A DNA stretch of 64,000 nucleotides from Streptomyces sp. NBC_01551 (GCF_026339935.1 NZ_JAPEPX010000001.1:1470501-1534500); one strand, 5' to 3'. Shown: positions 37,607 through 47,377, counted from the first letter of the stretch. The notes: a model not told the origin generated them from the letters alone. A program made the numbers and translations.

Positions 37607-38416
37607 TCAGCTCCGCCCGTGGCGCAGGGCGGGGTGGGCGCCGGCGGCGACGAGGTCGGCCACGGCCGCCTTCGGGTCGCGTCCGGTGACCAGGGACTCC
37701 CCGACGAGGACGGCGTCGGCGCCCTCGTTCGCGTAGGCGATGAGGTCGTGCGGACCGCGGATGCCGGATTCGGCGATCTTGACGATGTGGTCCGGGATCT
37801 CGGGGGCGACGCGCTCGAAGGTGGAGCGGTCGACCTTGAGGTCCTTGAGGTTGCGCGCGTTGACGCCGATGATCTTGGCGCCTGCGGCGACGGCGCGCTC
37901 GACCTCGTCCTCGTCGTGGACCTCGACGAGCGGGGTCAGGCCGATGGACTCGGCCCGCTCGATGAGGGAGACGAGGGCCTCCTGCTCCAGGGCCGCGACG
38001 ATCAGCAGCGCGAGGTCGGCGCCGTAGGCGCGGGCCTCCCACAGCTGGTACGCCGTGACGATGAAGTCCTTGCGCAGGATCGGGATGTCCACGCGGGCGC
38101 GGACGGCCTCCAGGTCGGCCAGCGAGCCGCCGAAGCGGCGCTGCTCGGTCAGGACGGAGATGACCGCCGCCCCGCCCGCCTCGTAGTCGGCGGCAAGCCC
38201 GGCCGGGTCCGCGATGGCGGCCAGCGCGCCCTTGGAGGGGCTGGAGCGCTTGACCTCGCAGATCACCTTGACGCTGTCGCCGCGCAGGGCCGCGACACCG
38301 TCCTTGGCCTGGGGCGCCTTGGCGGCACGCTCCTTGAGCTCGTCGAGGCTGACGCGGGCCTGCCGTTCGGCAAGGTCTTCGCGGACCCCTTCGATGATCT
38401 CGTCGAGCACACTCAC
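37607..38416 (-). CDS. trpC: indole-3-glycerol phosphate synthase
   Basis: 269 aa TIM barrel that cyclises carboxyphenylaminodeoxyribulose phosphate to indole-3-glycerol phosphate. Motifs: [11 protein letters not shown] with the catalytic Glu and Lys, [35 protein letters not shown] and [12 protein letters not shown]. It is monofunctional, with no TrpF domain; the PRA isomerase step can be met by PriA. The GTG at 38416 follows GGAAGGGGG. A strong inverted repeat at 38454-38479 lies 38 bp upstream and may control the operon. Confidence 0.96.
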   Translation of the reverse strand: MSVLDEIIEGVREDLAERQARVSLDELKERAAKAPQAKDGVAALRGDSVKVICEVKRSSPSKGALAAIADPAGLAADYEAGGAAVISVLTEQRRFGGSLADLEAVRARVDIPILRKDFIVTAYQLWEARAYGADLALLIVAALEQEALVSLIERAESIGLTPLVEVHDEDEVERAVAAGAKIIGVNARNLKDLKVDRSTFERVAPEIPDHIVKIAESGIRGPHDLIAYANEGADAVLVGESLVTGRDPKAAVADLVAAGAHPALRHGRS

Positions 38417-38453
38417 GCGAGCGGCCCCCTTCCGGGTCGATGACGGTCGGCCG

Positions 38454-38479
38454 CCTTGCAGACACGTACCACTGCAAGG
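38454..38479. promoter_or_regulatory. inverted repeat, candidate operator of the trpC operon
   Basis: CCTTGCAG-n10-CTGCAAGG is a perfect 8-bp inverted repeat, 38 bp upstream of trpC. Read towards trpC, a TTGAGT and a TACGTG hexamer 16 nt apart overlap it and could be the promoter. I found no tryptophan-rich leader peptide, so repressor or activator binding fits better than attenuation. Confidence 0.5.
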
Positions 38480-38591
38480 TCAGCACTCAAATGGTATCCG
38501 CAGGTCGCTGCGGCCTCCGCACGGACGTGTCGGTGTCCCAGTGGCTGGACAGGCGCGGCCCGCTCCCCGTCCGGGTCTCCCGCCCGGGGCC

Positions 38592-39110
38592 TCAGGGCGC
38601 CAGGGCGGAGCCGAAGGGCAGATTCCGGATGACGCAGAAGACGAGGGCCACCACTGCGACCGCCCACCAGTACCGCGGTTTCAGGGTGAACCTGGGGGTG
38701 GGTCCGCCGCGGTAGGCGCGCGCGAGCCACAGGATCATGAACGCGGCGAATCCGAAGTAGCCGATCACGGCCATGGCGTTCGCCCCGAGGGCGGTGACGA
38801 GATCGCCGTGGGCGAACGCGTGGGCGCTGCGCAGTCCGCCGCAGCCGGGACACAGGATCCCGGTGAGCCGGAACAGCGGACAGACCGGGTAGTGGCCCGG
38901 TTCGTTGGGGTCCACGGTGCCCACGTACGCGAAGGCGGCCGCGACCGAGGCCAGCGTGAGCGCCGGGACGGCCAGCCTGCGCACCCGGGAGGCCGGTACG
39001 ACGGGCACGGGCGCGGGCACGAGCGGCGCGGGCAGCACCGGCGCGGGCGGCACCGGCGCGCGGTCGGGGGTGCGAGGGGAGGCGTCCACCAGCTGATTCT
39101 CTCCGGTCAT
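38592..39110 (-). CDS. DUF2752 membrane protein
   Basis: 172 aa. A Pro/Ala/Val-rich N-terminus (about 15-42) precedes three transmembrane segments. The family signature is complete: HYPVCPLFRLTGILCPGCGG then LRSAHAFAHGDLVTALGAN. The Cys residues of CP..CPGCG may bind a metal or form disulfides, but function is unknown. The ATG at 39110 is the start. It lies upstream of trpC with a 175-bp gap holding the inverted repeat. Confidence 0.85.
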   Translation of the reverse strand: MTGENQLVDASPRTPDRAPVPPAPVLPAPLVPAPVPVVPASRVRRLAVPALTLASVAAAFAYVGTVDPNEPGHYPVCPLFRLTGILCPGCGGLRSAHAFAHGDLVTALGANAMAVIGYFGFAAFMILWLARAYRGGPTPRFTLKPRYWWAVAVVALVFCVIRNLPFGSALAP

Positions 39111-39114
39111 GACA

Positions 39115-39144
39115 AAAGGCGCAGCCCGACGGGGCCGCGCCTTT
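39115..39144 (-). terminator. rho-independent terminator of the HGxxPAAW gene
   Basis: AAAGGCGC (39115-39122) and GCGCCTTT (39137-39144) form an 8-bp stem with a GC-rich loop, followed on the minus strand by a T run (CTTTTGTC). One of the few U-tailed terminators in this window. Confidence 0.75.
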
Positions 39145-39155
39145 CGAATGCGCGC

Positions 39156-39407
39156 TCAGACCTTGGCGGCGGCCTTGTTGGCGGCGATGACCACGGCCAG
39201 GTCCTCGTGGGCGGACTTCGGCGCGCCCATGCCCGCGGCCTTCATGGCCATGCCCACGACACCGCCGAGTGCGACGACGACCAGGCCGGCCCAGAAGCCG
39301 ACCGGGTTCGCGAGCACCATGAAGGCACCGGAGATGCAGAAACCGATGAAGGCGATGATGACACCGGTCCAGGCGGCCGGGGTGTGTCCGTGGCTAGTGC
39401 CCGCCAT
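39156..39407 (-). CDS. HGxxPAAW family small membrane protein
   Basis: 83 aa, named for the N-terminal HGHTPAAW. Two transmembrane helices follow, TGVIIAFIGFCISGAFMVLA and PVGFWAGLVVVALGGVVGMAM, then a short charged tail. The ATG at 39407 has GAGGAG upstream; the ATG at 39434 would add nine unrelated residues. It sits between trpE-side genes and trpC in streptomycetes. The function is not known. Confidence 0.85.
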   Translation of the reverse strand: MAGTSHGHTPAAWTGVIIAFIGFCISGAFMVLANPVGFWAGLVVVALGGVVGMAMKAAGMGAPKSAHEDLAVVIAANKAAAKV

Positions 39408-39506
39408 GAGTTGCTCCTCGTTGATCTGTCGCACGTGCTGTGTCGAACGCTCGGTGTCATTGTCCCGTACGGGGCGGGGTCGCCGTCCACGGGGGTGGCG
39501 GACGGC

Positions 39507-40190
39507 TCAGTCGCCGTCCGGCCGGTGCGTGGGGTCCTCGCCCCGGTCCAGAGCCTTCCACAAGTCCTCCGGCCGGTCCGGGTCCACCGCGACCGGTTTG
39601 CGCGTCCGCGGGCTCCCGTCGCGCTCGTAGCGGCCGCCCATCGCGGGCCAGCCGCTGCCGTACCGCAGGGCGAGCAGGCCCGCGAGCAGGATCAGGACGG
39701 CTCCGGAGGCGGTGATGTACGGCCACACCGTATGGCTCAGTCCCATCACCTGCGCGGCTGTGTCCGCGGTGGTACGGGCGGCCTCGGCGTCCAGCGCCTC
39801 GCGGTCCTCCGCGCCGGCCACCGCGGCCAGGGCGGCGCCCAGGCCGCTCAGCGCGAGCAGTCCGGAGACCAGCAGCCGGCCCCTGCCGCGTACGGCGAAC
39901 ACCGCGACCAGGGCGGCGAGGCCGACGATGGCCAGGGCCGCCGGGAGCCCGGTGACGGCCCGTCCGTCCGCGGCCAGCGGGAGCGAGCCGTCCGCGACGG
40001 CGGCGCTGCCCCGGGCCCAGACCCGGCCGGAGGCGAGCAGGACGACGGTGGCGCCGAGCGCGCCGCACAGCAGGGCGACGGCCACGCTGCGGCGGCCGGC
40101 GCGACCGGCCGGGCTTTCCGCGGCCTCGGCCTCGGACGCGGGGTCCGGCTCGGGCGCGGGATCGTTTCGGGGCGGGGGTACGGCACTCAC
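39507..40190 (-). CDS. Trp biosynthesis-associated membrane protein (TIGR02234 family)
   Basis: 227 aa with four transmembrane segments: VAVALLCGALGATVVLLASG, LPAALAIVGLAALVAVFAV, LLVSGLLALSGLGAALAAV and VWPYITASGAVLILLAGLLA. The family is found next to trp genes in actinobacteria and has no proven role. GTG at 40190 gives a normal start; GTG at 40199 would add three residues. It lies 23 nt after trpE, so it is probably in the hisI-trpE transcript. The C-terminal tail (RTRKPVAVDPDRPEDLWKAL) is typical. Confidence 0.8.
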   Translation of the reverse strand: MSAVPPPRNDPAPEPDPASEAEAAESPAGRAGRRSVAVALLCGALGATVVLLASGRVWARGSAAVADGSLPLAADGRAVTGLPAALAIVGLAALVAVFAVRGRGRLLVSGLLALSGLGAALAAVAGAEDREALDAEAARTTADTAAQVMGLSHTVWPYITASGAVLILLAGLLALRYGSGWPAMGGRYERDGSPRTRKPVAVDPDRPEDLWKALDRGEDPTHRPDGD

Positions 40191-40213
40191 GTACCCCACT
40201 ATCCCTTACGGCC

Positions 40214-41704
40214 TCAGGCGCCGTGGAGGCGGTTGGCCGCTCCGACCGCGCGGAGCACCGCGGCGGCCTTGTTGCGGCACTCCAGGTCCTCCAGCTCGGG
40301 CACCGAGTCGGCGACGACCCCGGCGCCGGCCTGGACGTACGCCGTCCCGTCGCGCAGCAGCGCGGTGCGGATGGCGATGGCCGTGTCGGAGTCCCCGGCG
40401 AAGTCGAGGTACCCGACGCAGCCCCCGTACAGGCCGCGGCGGGAGGGCTCCAGCTCCTCGATGATCTGCATGGCGCGCGGCTTGGGCGCGCCGGAGAGGG
40501 TGCCGGCCGGGAAGCAGGCGGTGAGCACGTCGAAGGCGGTCTTGCCCTCGGCGACCCGTCCGGTGACGGTGGAGACGATGTGCATCACGTGGGAGTAGCG
40601 CTCGATCGACATGAAGTCGACGACCTCCACCGACCCCGGCTCGCAGACCCGGCCGAGGTCGTTGCGGCCCAGGTCGACGAGCATGAGGTGCTCGGCGCGC
40701 TCCTTGGGATCGGCCATCAGCTCCTCGGCGAGGTCGTGGTCCTCCTGCGGTGTGGCGCCGCGGTGCCGGGTGCCCGCGATCGGGTGGACCATGGCGGTGC
40801 CGTCCTCGACCTTGACCAGCGCCTCGGGGCTGGAGCCGACGACGTCGAAGCCGTTCTCGAAGCGGAACAGGTACATGTACGGGGACGGGTTGGTGGCCCG
40901 CAGCACCCGGTAGACGTCCAGCGCGGAGGCCTGGCAGGGGGTCTCGAACCGCTGCGAGGGCACCACCTGGAAGGCCTCGCCGGCGCGGATGCGCTCCTTC
41001 ACGTCCTCGACGGCGGCCTGGTACTTCGCGCCGCCCCACAGCGCCGAGAACTCCGGGAGCTCGGAGGCGGGCAGCGGGGTGGGCGCGTAGGGCGCGGGCC
41101 GCGCGAGGTCGGCCTCCATGGCGTCGAGCCGCGCCACCGCGTCGGCGTACGCCTCGTCCACGCCGGTGTCGAGGTCGTTGTGGTTGATGGCGTTGGCGAT
41201 GAGCTGGACGGTGCCGTCCCAGTGGTCGAGGACCGCCAGGTCGGAGGTGAGCAGCATGGTCAGCTCGGGCAGCTTGAGGTCGTCCTCGGTGTGCTCGCCG
41301 ATGCGCTCCAGGCGGCGCACGATGTCGTAGCCGAGGTAGCCGACCATGCCGCCGGTGAAGGGCGGCATGCCGGCCGCGAGGTCGCGGGGCGTGTGCAGGG
41401 CCTGGACGGTGGCGCGCAGGGCGTCGAGCGGGTCGCCGTCGGTGGGTACGCCGACGGGCGCGGCCCCGATCCAGTGCGCCTGTCCTTCGCGGACGGTCAA
41501 GGTCGCGTCCGAGCGCACGCCGACGAAGGAGTAGCGGGACCAGGAGCGGCCGTTCTCCGCGGACTCCAGCAGGAAGGTGCCGGGCCGTTCGGCGGCCAGC
41601 TTGCGGTAGAGACCCACGGGGGTGTCCCCGTCCGCCAGCAGCTTGCGGCTGACGGGGATGACGCGGCGGTCGACCGCGAGCTTGCGGAACGTCTCAAGAT
41701 CCAT
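40214..41704 (-). CDS. trpE: anthranilate synthase component I
   Basis: 496 aa. Together with a glutaminase subunit it turns chorismate into anthranilate. The feedback motif for tryptophan binding LLES is present in [13 protein letters not shown]. The catalytic domain has [45 protein letters not shown] and [16 protein letters not shown]. No trpG is in the window, so the glutaminase subunit is elsewhere. The ATG at 41704 is 14 nt downstream of hisI, so trpE and hisI probably share a transcript. Confidence 0.96.
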   Translation of the reverse strand: MDLETFRKLAVDRRVIPVSRKLLADGDTPVGLYRKLAAERPGTFLLESAENGRSWSRYSFVGVRSDATLTVREGQAHWIGAAPVGVPTDGDPLDALRATVQALHTPRDLAAGMPPFTGGMVGYLGYDIVRRLERIGEHTEDDLKLPELTMLLTSDLAVLDHWDGTVQLIANAINHNDLDTGVDEAYADAVARLDAMEADLARPAPYAPTPLPASELPEFSALWGGAKYQAAVEDVKERIRAGEAFQVVPSQRFETPCQASALDVYRVLRATNPSPYMYLFRFENGFDVVGSSPEALVKVEDGTAMVHPIAGTRHRGATPQEDHDLAEELMADPKERAEHLMLVDLGRNDLGRVCEPGSVEVVDFMSIERYSHVMHIVSTVTGRVAEGKTAFDVLTACFPAGTLSGAPKPRAMQIIEELEPSRRGLYGGCVGYLDFAGDSDTAIAIRTALLRDGTAYVQAGAGVVADSVPELEDLECRNKAAAVLRAVGAANRLHGA

Positions 41705-41718
41705 GTGCGGGTCCCTGG

Positions 41719-42084
41719 CTAGTCGGCGGCGCGGAGGAGGACATCGGCGTCGAAGCAGGTGCGGGCGCCGGTGTGGCAGGCGGCTCCGACCTGGTCGACC
41801 TTGACGAGCACGGTATCGGCGTCGCAGTCGAGGGCCACCGACTTCACGTGCTGGAAGTGGCCGGACGTGTCCCCCTTGACCCAGTACTCCTGGCGGCTTC
41901 GCGACCAGTACGTGCAGCGGCCGGTGGTCAGCGTGCGGTGCAGGGCCTCGTCGTCCATCCAGCCGAGCATCAGCACCTCACCGGTGTCGTACTGCTGGGC
42001 GATGGCGGGGATCAGACCGTCCGCGGAGCGCTTGAGGCGGGCCGCGATGGCGGGGTCGAGGGAGGACGTACTCATGGAGGACAT
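41719..42084 (-). CDS. hisI: phosphoribosyl-AMP cyclohydrolase
   Basis: 121 aa, monofunctional HisI that opens the purine ring of PR-AMP in histidine biosynthesis. Motifs: [37 protein letters not shown] and [11 protein letters not shown], which carry the zinc and magnesium ligands. The start can be ATG at 42084 or 42075; neither has a clear ribosome site. No HisE domain is fused, so PR-ATP pyrophosphohydrolase must be a separate gene elsewhere. It is divergent from the TIGR03085 gene. Confidence 0.95.
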   Translation of the reverse strand: MSSMSTSSLDPAIAARLKRSADGLIPAIAQQYDTGEVLMLGWMDDEALHRTLTTGRCTYWSRSRQEYWVKGDTSGHFQHVKSVALDCDADTVLVKVDQVGAACHTGARTCFDADVLLRAAD

Positions 42085-42155
42085 TGTGCCGCGCGACGGG
42101 AGCGGTCACGGATCTCCGTCCGCCTGATGGGAAGGCGTCGGGCGGCTTCCGGCCG

Positions 42156-42161
42156 TAGGCT
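42156..42161 (+). promoter_or_regulatory. -10 box of the TIGR03085 gene (leaderless)
   Basis: TAGGCT lies 7 nt before the ATG at 42169, without any Shine-Dalgarno sequence, as expected for a leaderless transcript. Confidence 0.55.
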
Positions 42162-42168
42162 GGCCCGC

Positions 42169-42801
42169 ATGTCTACCCATGCGAAGCGTGAACGCCTGCT
42201 GCTGGCGGACCTGTTGGAGGCGGCGGGCCCACAGGCGCCGACGCTGTGCGAGGGCTGGCGCGCGCGGGAGCTGGCGGCGCACGTGGTCGTCCGCGAGCGC
42301 CGGCCGGACGCGGCGGGCGGTCTGCTGCTGAACGTGCTGAAGGCGCGCCTGGACAAGGCGATGGAGGAGTACACGGCCAAGCCGTACGAGGAACTGATCC
42401 AGCTGATCAGGACCGGCCCGCCGAAGATGTCGGTGTACTCGCTGAAGCAGATCGACGAGGCGGCGAACGCGGTGGAGTTCTACGTCCACGCCGAGGACGT
42501 CCGGCGCGCCCAGCCGGACTGGTCGCCGCGGGAGCTGGACCCGGTGTTCTCGGATGCGCTGTGGTCCCGCCTGGAGAGGCTGGCCCGCCTGACGGGCCGC
42601 CGCTCCCCGGTGGGCCTGGTGCTGCGCCGCCCGAACGGCCAGACGTCGGTGGCGCACAAGGGCACCCCGGTGGTGACGGTCACGGGCGAGCCGGGCGAGC
42701 TGACGCTGTTCTGCTTCGGCCGCCAGGACGCCGCCGCCGTGGAACTGGACGGCCCGAAGGAGGCCATCGCCAAGCTGACGGTGGCCAAGCTCGGCATCTG
42801 A
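42169..42801 (+). CDS. TIGR03085 family protein (DinB/mycothiol-dependent-like fold)
   Basis: 210 aa. The N-terminal half has the four-helix DinB-like fold of mycothiol maleylpyruvate isomerase relatives: RERLLLADLLEAAGPQAPTL then CEGWRARELAAHVVVRERRP, with His35-region and the later FYVHAEDVRR as probable metal ligands. The rest is a conserved C-terminal domain. Members may use mycothiol or bacillithiol as cofactor, but the substrate is unknown. It converges on hisF over a large hairpin. Confidence 0.8.
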   Translation: MSTHAKRERLLLADLLEAAGPQAPTLCEGWRARELAAHVVVRERRPDAAGGLLLNVLKARLDKAMEEYTAKPYEELIQLIRTGPPKMSVYSLKQIDEAANAVEFYVHAEDVRRAQPDWSPRELDPVFSDALWSRLERLARLTGRRSPVGLVLRRPNGQTSVAHKGTPVVTVTGEPGELTLFCFGRQDAAAVELDGPKEAIAKLTVAKLGI

Positions 42802-42839
42802 GCGCCCAGCGGGTCCGTCCCGGACACGCTCGAACGCCG

Positions 42840-42883
42840 CGCGGGGCCGGAACGTGCCGCTGAGCGGCAATTCCAGCCCCGCG
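42840..42883. terminator. bidirectional terminator between the TIGR03085 gene and hisF
   Basis: CGCGGGGC (42840-42847) pairs with GCCCCGCG (42876-42883), GGAA with TTCC, and an inner TGCCGC-TGA-GCGGCA hairpin completes a long stem. It lies in the 163-bp gap between converging genes. Confidence 0.75.
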
Positions 42884-42964
42884 GGCGTGTGAGGCTCGGG
42901 GGCTCGGGGCGGAGCGCCCGCGGCGGCGCCGCACCCCCACCCGGCCACCCGGCCCGGAACGCGG

Positions 42965-43720
42965 TCAGCGAACGGCGTGGCCCGCGTCCCGAAGCGCGTC
43001 CTTGACCTGGCCGATCCGCAGGTCGCCGAAGTGGAACACCGACGCCGCGAGCACCGCGTCGGCACCCGCCGCGATGGCCGGCGGGAAGTGGTCCAGCCGG
43101 CCCGCGCCGCCCGACGCGATCACCGGGACCGTGACGTGCTTGCGCACGGCCGCGATCATCTCGGTGTCGTACCCGTCCTTCGTGCCGTCCGCGTCCATCG
43201 AGTTCAGCAGGATCTCCCCGGCGCCCAGCTCCGCCGCCCGGTGCGCCCACTCCACGGCGTCGATGCCGGCGCTCTGCCGGCCGCCGTGCGTGGTGACCTC
43301 GAACGAGCCCGAGGCGGTGCGCCGCGCGTCCACCGACAGCACCAGCACCTGCCGGCCGAACCGCTCCGCGACCTCCTGGATCAGCTCGGGCCTCGCGATG
43401 GCGGCGGTGTTCACGCCGACCTTGTCCGCGCCCGCCCGCAGCAGCCGGTCCACGTCGTCGGCGGTGCGGACGCCGCCGCCCACGGTCAGCGGGATGAAGA
43501 CCTGCTCGGCGGTCCGCCGCACCACGTCGTACGTGGTCTCCCGGTTCCCGGAGGACGCGGTGATGTCGAGGAAGGTCAGCTCGTCGGCGCCCTCGGCGTC
43601 GTACAGCTTGGCCATCTCCACCGGGTCGCCCGCGTCGCGCAGGTTCTGGAAGTTGACGCCCTTGACGACGCGTCCGTTGTCCACGTCCAGGCAGGGGATC
43701 ACCCGTACGGCCAGCGACAT
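42965..43720 (-). CDS. hisF: imidazole glycerol phosphate synthase, cyclase subunit
   Basis: 251 aa TIM barrel that uses ammonia from HisH to make IGP and AICAR. Catalytic Asp residues are in [17 protein letters not shown] (Asp11) and [11 protein letters not shown] (Asp130 region). [20 protein letters not shown] and [12 protein letters not shown] hold the phosphate sites. The start overlaps the RidA stop (TGATG). Last gene of the leftward his operon. Confidence 0.97.
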   Translation of the reverse strand: MSLAVRVIPCLDVDNGRVVKGVNFQNLRDAGDPVEMAKLYDAEGADELTFLDITASSGNRETTYDVVRRTAEQVFIPLTVGGGVRTADDVDRLLRAGADKVGVNTAAIARPELIQEVAERFGRQVLVLSVDARRTASGSFEVTTHGGRQSAGIDAVEWAHRAAELGAGEILLNSMDADGTKDGYDTEMIAAVRKHVTVPVIASGGAGRLDHFPPAIAAGADAVLAASVFHFGDLRIGQVKDALRDAGHAVR

Positions 43721-44124
43721 CAGGACTCTCCTCGGAAGGCTTCGACCTCGACCTCGACGACCATGCCGGGGTCGACGAAACCGGACACGATGATCATGGA
43801 CGCGGCCGGGCGGACCGCGTCGAACAGCTCCTTGTGGGCGCGGCCGACATCGTCGACGTCCCGGGCGTGCGTGAGGTACATCCGGGTGCGCACCACGTGC
43901 TCGGGGCCGAGCCCGGCCTGCTCCAGGGCCTTGAACGCGACGCCGAAGGCCGTGATCGTCTGGTCGTACGGGCCGCCGCCGTCGGCCGCGGTGCAGCCGG
44001 AGACGAGGACCAGGCCGTTGGAGAGCTGGACGGCGCGCGAGTAGCCGATGACGTCCTCGTACGGGCCGCCCGACGAGATGCGCCGCACGTCGGTCCGGCC
44101 GCCCGGGTTCTGGGGGGTGCTCAT
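43720..44124 (-). CDS. RidA family (YjgF/YER057c) protein
   Basis: 134 aa. Family blocks are [31 protein letters not shown] with the conserved Arg, and [19 protein letters not shown] with the C-terminal Glu. RidA enzymes hydrolyse reactive enamines and imines formed by PLP enzymes, protecting targets such as aminotransferases. It is placed between priA and hisF with overlaps on both sides, so it is made with the His enzymes, possibly to protect HisC. Subfamily assignment would need a tree. Confidence 0.88.
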   Translation of the reverse strand: MSTPQNPGGRTDVRRISSGGPYEDVIGYSRAVQLSNGLVLVSGCTAADGGGPYDQTITAFGVAFKALEQAGLGPEHVVRTRMYLTHARDVDDVGRAHKELFDAVRPAASMIIVSGFVDPGMVVEVEVEAFRGES

Positions 44125-44852
44125 GCGGACACCACCCGCAGGGCCTCTTCCAGGGTGAAGGCCTTGGCGTACAGGGCCTTGCCGACGATGGCGCCCTCGA
44201 CGCCCTGCGGCACCAGCCCGGCCAGCGCCCGCAGGTCGTCCAGCGAGGAGATGCCGCCGGAGGCGACGACGGGCCGGTCGGTGGCGGCGCAGACGTTCTT
44301 CAGCAGCTCCAGGTTGGGGCCGGTCAGCGTGCCGTCCTTGCCGATGTCGGTGACGACGTACCGGGCGCAGCCCTCGGAGTCCAGGCGCGCCAGGATCTCG
44401 TACAGGTCCCCGCCCTCGCTGGTCCAGCCGCGGCCCTTGAGCGTGGTGCCGCGTACGTCGAGTCCGACCGCGATCTTGTCGCCGTGCTCGGCGATGGCCT
44501 TGGCGGCCCACTCGGGGGTCTCCAGGGCGGCGGTGCCGAGGTTGACGCGGGTGCAGCCGGTGGCGAGGGCCGCGGCGAGCGAGGCGTCGTCGCGGATGCC
44601 GCCGGACAGCTCGACCTTGATGTCCATGGCGCCGGTGATCTCGGCGACCAGGGCACGGTTGTCGCCGGTGCCGAAGGCGGCGTCCAGGTCGACGAGGTGC
44701 AGCCACTGCGCACCGGAAGCCTGCCAGGCGAGGGCGGCCTCCAGCGGGGATCCGTAGGAGGTCTCGCTGCCGGACACCCCGTGCACGAGGCGGACGGCCT
44801 GCCCGTCGCGGACGTCGACCGCGGGGAGGAGTTCCAGCTTGTTGACGGGCAT
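44121..44852 (-). CDS. priA: PriA: bifunctional HisA/TrpF isomerase
   Basis: 243 aa TIM barrel. The general acid/base residues are the Asp of [18 protein letters not shown] (Asp11 region) and of [16 protein letters not shown]. In streptomycetes this enzyme catalyses both ProFAR isomerisation (His) and PRA isomerisation (Trp). No trpF occurs beside the trp genes in this window, consistent with that double role. The start overlaps the hisH stop; the stop overlaps the RidA start (ATGA). Sequence alone does not separate PriA from HisA with certainty; the genus and context do. Confidence 0.92.
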   Translation of the reverse strand: MPVNKLELLPAVDVRDGQAVRLVHGVSGSETSYGSPLEAALAWQASGAQWLHLVDLDAAFGTGDNRALVAEITGAMDIKVELSGGIRDDASLAAALATGCTRVNLGTAALETPEWAAKAIAEHGDKIAVGLDVRGTTLKGRGWTSEGGDLYEILARLDSEGCARYVVTDIGKDGTLTGPNLELLKNVCAATDRPVVASGGISSLDDLRALAGLVPQGVEGAIVGKALYAKAFTLEEALRVVSA

Positions 44853-45502
44853 CAGAGGGTCTCGATCCAGTTGGTGAGGAGCTGGGCTCCGGCGTCGCCG
44901 GACTTCTCGGGGTGGAACTGGGTGGCCCACAGTGCCCCGTTCTCCACCGCCGCCACGAACGGCTCGCCGTGCGTGGCCCAGGTGACCTTGGGCGCGCGGA
45001 TCACCGGGTTGGTGACCTCCAGGCTCCAGTCGCGCACGGCGTACGAGTGCACGAAGTAGAACCGGGAGTCGGCGTCCAGCCCCTTGAAGGCCTGGCTGTC
45101 GGCCGGGGCGTCCACGGTGTTCCAGCCCATGTGCGGGACGATCGGGGCGCGCAGCGGCTCGACCGTGCCGGGCCACTCGTCGAGGCCCTCGGTCTCGACG
45201 CCGTGCTCGATGCCGCGCTCGAAGAGGATCTGCATGCCCACGCAGATGCCCATGACCGGGCGCCCGCCGGAGAGCCGGCGGCCGATGATCCAGTCGCCGC
45301 GGGCGTCCTTGAGGCCCCGCATGCAGGCGGAGAAGGCACCGACGCCGGGGACGAGGAGCCCGTCGGCGTCCATGGCCTTGTCGTAGTCCCGGGTGATCTC
45401 GACGTCCGCGCCGGCCCGCGCGAGGGCGCGCTCGGCGGAGCGGACGTTTCCGAAGCCGTAGTCGAAGACCACGACCGTCTTGGTGGGGCGTGCTGCGCTC
45501 AT
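44852..45502 (-). CDS. hisH: imidazole glycerol phosphate synthase, glutaminase subunit
   Basis: 216 aa class I glutamine amidotransferase that feeds ammonia to HisF. The nucleophile is in [14 protein letters not shown], the His-Glu pair in [13 protein letters not shown], and the oxyanion loop is PGVGAF. I chose the ATG at 45502, which precedes [18 protein letters not shown]; longer in-frame starts overlap the small upstream gene. Overlaps with both the 55-aa gene and priA. Confidence 0.96.
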   Translation of the reverse strand: MSAARPTKTVVVFDYGFGNVRSAERALARAGADVEITRDYDKAMDADGLLVPGVGAFSACMRGLKDARGDWIIGRRLSGGRPVMGICVGMQILFERGIEHGVETEGLDEWPGTVEPLRAPIVPHMGWNTVDAPADSQAFKGLDADSRFYFVHSYAVRDWSLEVTNPVIRAPKVTWATHGEPFVAAVENGALWATQFHPEKSGDAGAQLLTNWIETL

Positions 45503-45666
45503 TCCCAGATTCCTTGGATTCGCAGGACTCCGGCGGCGAGGCACATCGCGGAGCCGATGGCGAGCAGGATGACGACCGATTTCGGCATCTGCTGCTTCTG
45601 GAAGGAGTAGACGCCGCCGGCCAGGAACAGGCCGACGACGATCAGGATGGTGTTGAGGCCGTTCAC
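45499..45666 (-). CDS. 55-aa two-helix membrane protein in the his operon
   Basis: Starts with GTG at 45666, 2 nt after the hisB stop, and ends overlapping hisH (ATGA-type overlap at 45499-45502). Two hydrophobic helices, [19 protein letters not shown] and [19 protein letters not shown], are separated by QKQQMPK. Its fixed place in an otherwise enzymatic operon argues for a real product. No function is known to me. Confidence 0.75.
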   Translation of the reverse strand: MNGLNTILIVVGLFLAGGVYSFQKQQMPKSVVILLAIGSAMCLAAGVLRIQGIWE

Positions 45667-45668
45667 GA

Positions 45669-46262
45669 CTAGAGGGCGCCCTTCGTGGAGGGCAGGATCC
45701 CGGCCGCGCGCGGGTCGAACTCGGCGGCGTAGCGCAGAGCCCGGGCGAGGGCCTTGAACTGGCACTCCACGATGTGGTGGGCGTTGCGGCCGTACGGGAC
45801 GTGGATGTGCAGGGCGATCTGGGCCTGCGCCACGAAGGACTCGAAGATGTGCCGGGTCATCGTCGTGTCGTACGAGCCGATCATCGGCGCCATGTTCTCG
45901 GGCTCGGTGTGCACGAGGTAGGGGCGGCCGGAGAGGTCCACGGTCACCTGGGCGAGGGACTCGTCCAGCGGGACGGTGCAGTTGCCGAAGCGGTAGATGC
46001 CCACCTTGTCGCCGAGGGCCTGGCGGAAGGCGGCGCCCAGCGCGAGGGCGGTGTCCTCGATGGTGTGGTGGGTGTCGATGTGCAGGTCGCCGTCCGTCTT
46101 GACCGTGAGGTCGAAGAGGCCGTGGCGGCCGAGCTGGTCGAGCATGTGGTCGTAGAAGCCGACGCCCGTGGACACGTCGACCTTGCCGGTGCCGTCGAGG
46201 TTTATCTCGACGACGACCGAGGTCTCCTTCGTGGTGCGCTCGACCCGTCCGATGCGGCTCAT
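45669..46262 (-). CDS. hisB: imidazoleglycerol-phosphate dehydratase
   Basis: 197 aa, the dehydratase only; there is no fused histidinol phosphatase domain. Metal ligands and family signatures: [35 protein letters not shown] and [18 protein letters not shown]. The start at 46262 overlaps the end of hisC. Confidence 0.97.
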   Translation of the reverse strand: MSRIGRVERTTKETSVVVEINLDGTGKVDVSTGVGFYDHMLDQLGRHGLFDLTVKTDGDLHIDTHHTIEDTALALGAAFRQALGDKVGIYRFGNCTVPLDESLAQVTVDLSGRPYLVHTEPENMAPMIGSYDTTMTRHIFESFVAQAQIALHIHVPYGRNAHHIVECQFKALARALRYAAEFDPRAAGILPSTKGAL

Positions 46263-47377
46263 GCCTGCTGCTCCTTCTTCAGTGCGCGAACCGCTTCCAG
46301 GAACGCGTCGTTCTCGGCCGGCGTGCCCGCGGTGACCCGCAGCCAGCCGGGTACTCCGTTGTCACGGACCAGGACACCCCGGTCGAGGATCTTCTGCCAG
46401 GCGGTGTGCGCGTCCTCGAACGTCCCGAACTGGATGAAGTTCGCGTCGGACTCGGTGACGTCGTAGCCGATGGCCCGCAGCTCGACGACGAGGCGGTCGC
46501 GCTCGGCCTTGAGCTGCTCCACGTAGCCGAGCAGGGTGTCGGTGTGCTCCAGGGCGGCCAGCGCGGTCGCCTGGGTGACGGCCGACAGGTGGTACGGCAG
46601 GCGCACCAGCTGGACGGCGTCGACCACGGCGGGGTGCGCGGCCAGGTAGCCCAGGCGCAGGCCGGCGGCGCCGAAGGCCTTGGACATGGTCCGGGTGATC
46701 ACCAGGTTGGGGCGGCCCTCGATCAGCGGAAGGAGGGAGTCCCGGTGGCTGAACTCGACGTACGCCTCGTCCACGATGACCAGGGAGGGCCTGGCGGCCT
46801 GCGCGGCGTCGTAGAGGGCGAGGACCGTCTCCGCCTCGACGGCGGTGCCCGTGGGGTTGTTGGGCGAGGCGACGAAGACAACGTCGGGCGCGTTCTCGGC
46901 GATGGCCTGCTCGGCGGCGGCCACGTCGATGGTGAAGTCGCCCCGGCGCGGGCCGGAGATCCAGCCCGTGCCGGTGCCGCGCGAGATCAGCGCGTGCATC
47001 GAGTACGAGGGCTCGAAGCCGATCGCGGTGCGGCCGGGCCCGCCGAAGGTCTGGAGCAGCTGCTGGATGATCTCGTTGGAGCCGTTGGCGGCCCAGACGT
47101 TCTCCAGCGCCACCGGGTGCTTGCCGGTTCGGGTGAGGTAGGCGGCCAGCTCGGTCCGCAGCTCGACCGCGTCCCGGTCGGGGTAGCGGTTGAGGGTGCG
47201 GGCCGCTTCGGCGACGCGCTCGGCGATCCGCCGTACGAGCGGTTCCGGCAGCTCGTACGGGTTCTCGTTGGTGTTCAGCTGGACGGGCACGTCGAGCTGC
47301 GGGGCGCCGTAGGGGGTCTTGCCGCGCAGCTCGTCCCGGATGGGGAGGTCGTCGATCCCGAAGGTTCCGGAGGTCAC
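46259..47377 (-). CDS. hisC: histidinol-phosphate aminotransferase
   Basis: 372 aa fold-type I PLP enzyme. [31 protein letters not shown] and the PLP Lys in [17 protein letters not shown] are all present. The GTG at 47377 overlaps the hisD stop (GTGA) and the gene ends within the hisB start, so hisD-hisC-hisB are translationally coupled. Confidence 0.97.
   Translation of the reverse strand: MTSGTFGIDDLPIRDELRGKTPYGAPQLDVPVQLNTNENPYELPEPLVRRIAERVAEAARTLNRYPDRDAVELRTELAAYLTRTGKHPVALENVWAANGSNEIIQQLLQTFGGPGRTAIGFEPSYSMHALISRGTGTGWISGPRRGDFTIDVAAAEQAIAENAPDVVFVASPNNPTGTAVEAETVLALYDAAQAARPSLVIVDEAYVEFSHRDSLLPLIEGRPNLVITRTMSKAFGAAGLRLGYLAAHPAVVDAVQLVRLPYHLSAVTQATALAALEHTDTLLGYVEQLKAERDRLVVELRAIGYDVTESDANFIQFGTFEDAHTAWQKILDRGVLVRDNGVPGWLRVTAGTPAENDAFLEAVRALKKEQQA

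Noticed and set aside
38417..38591. trp attenuator leader peptide upstream of trpC
   Set aside because: The only nearby frame has one Trp codon and no paired terminator/antiterminator hairpins; the inverted repeat fits an operator better.
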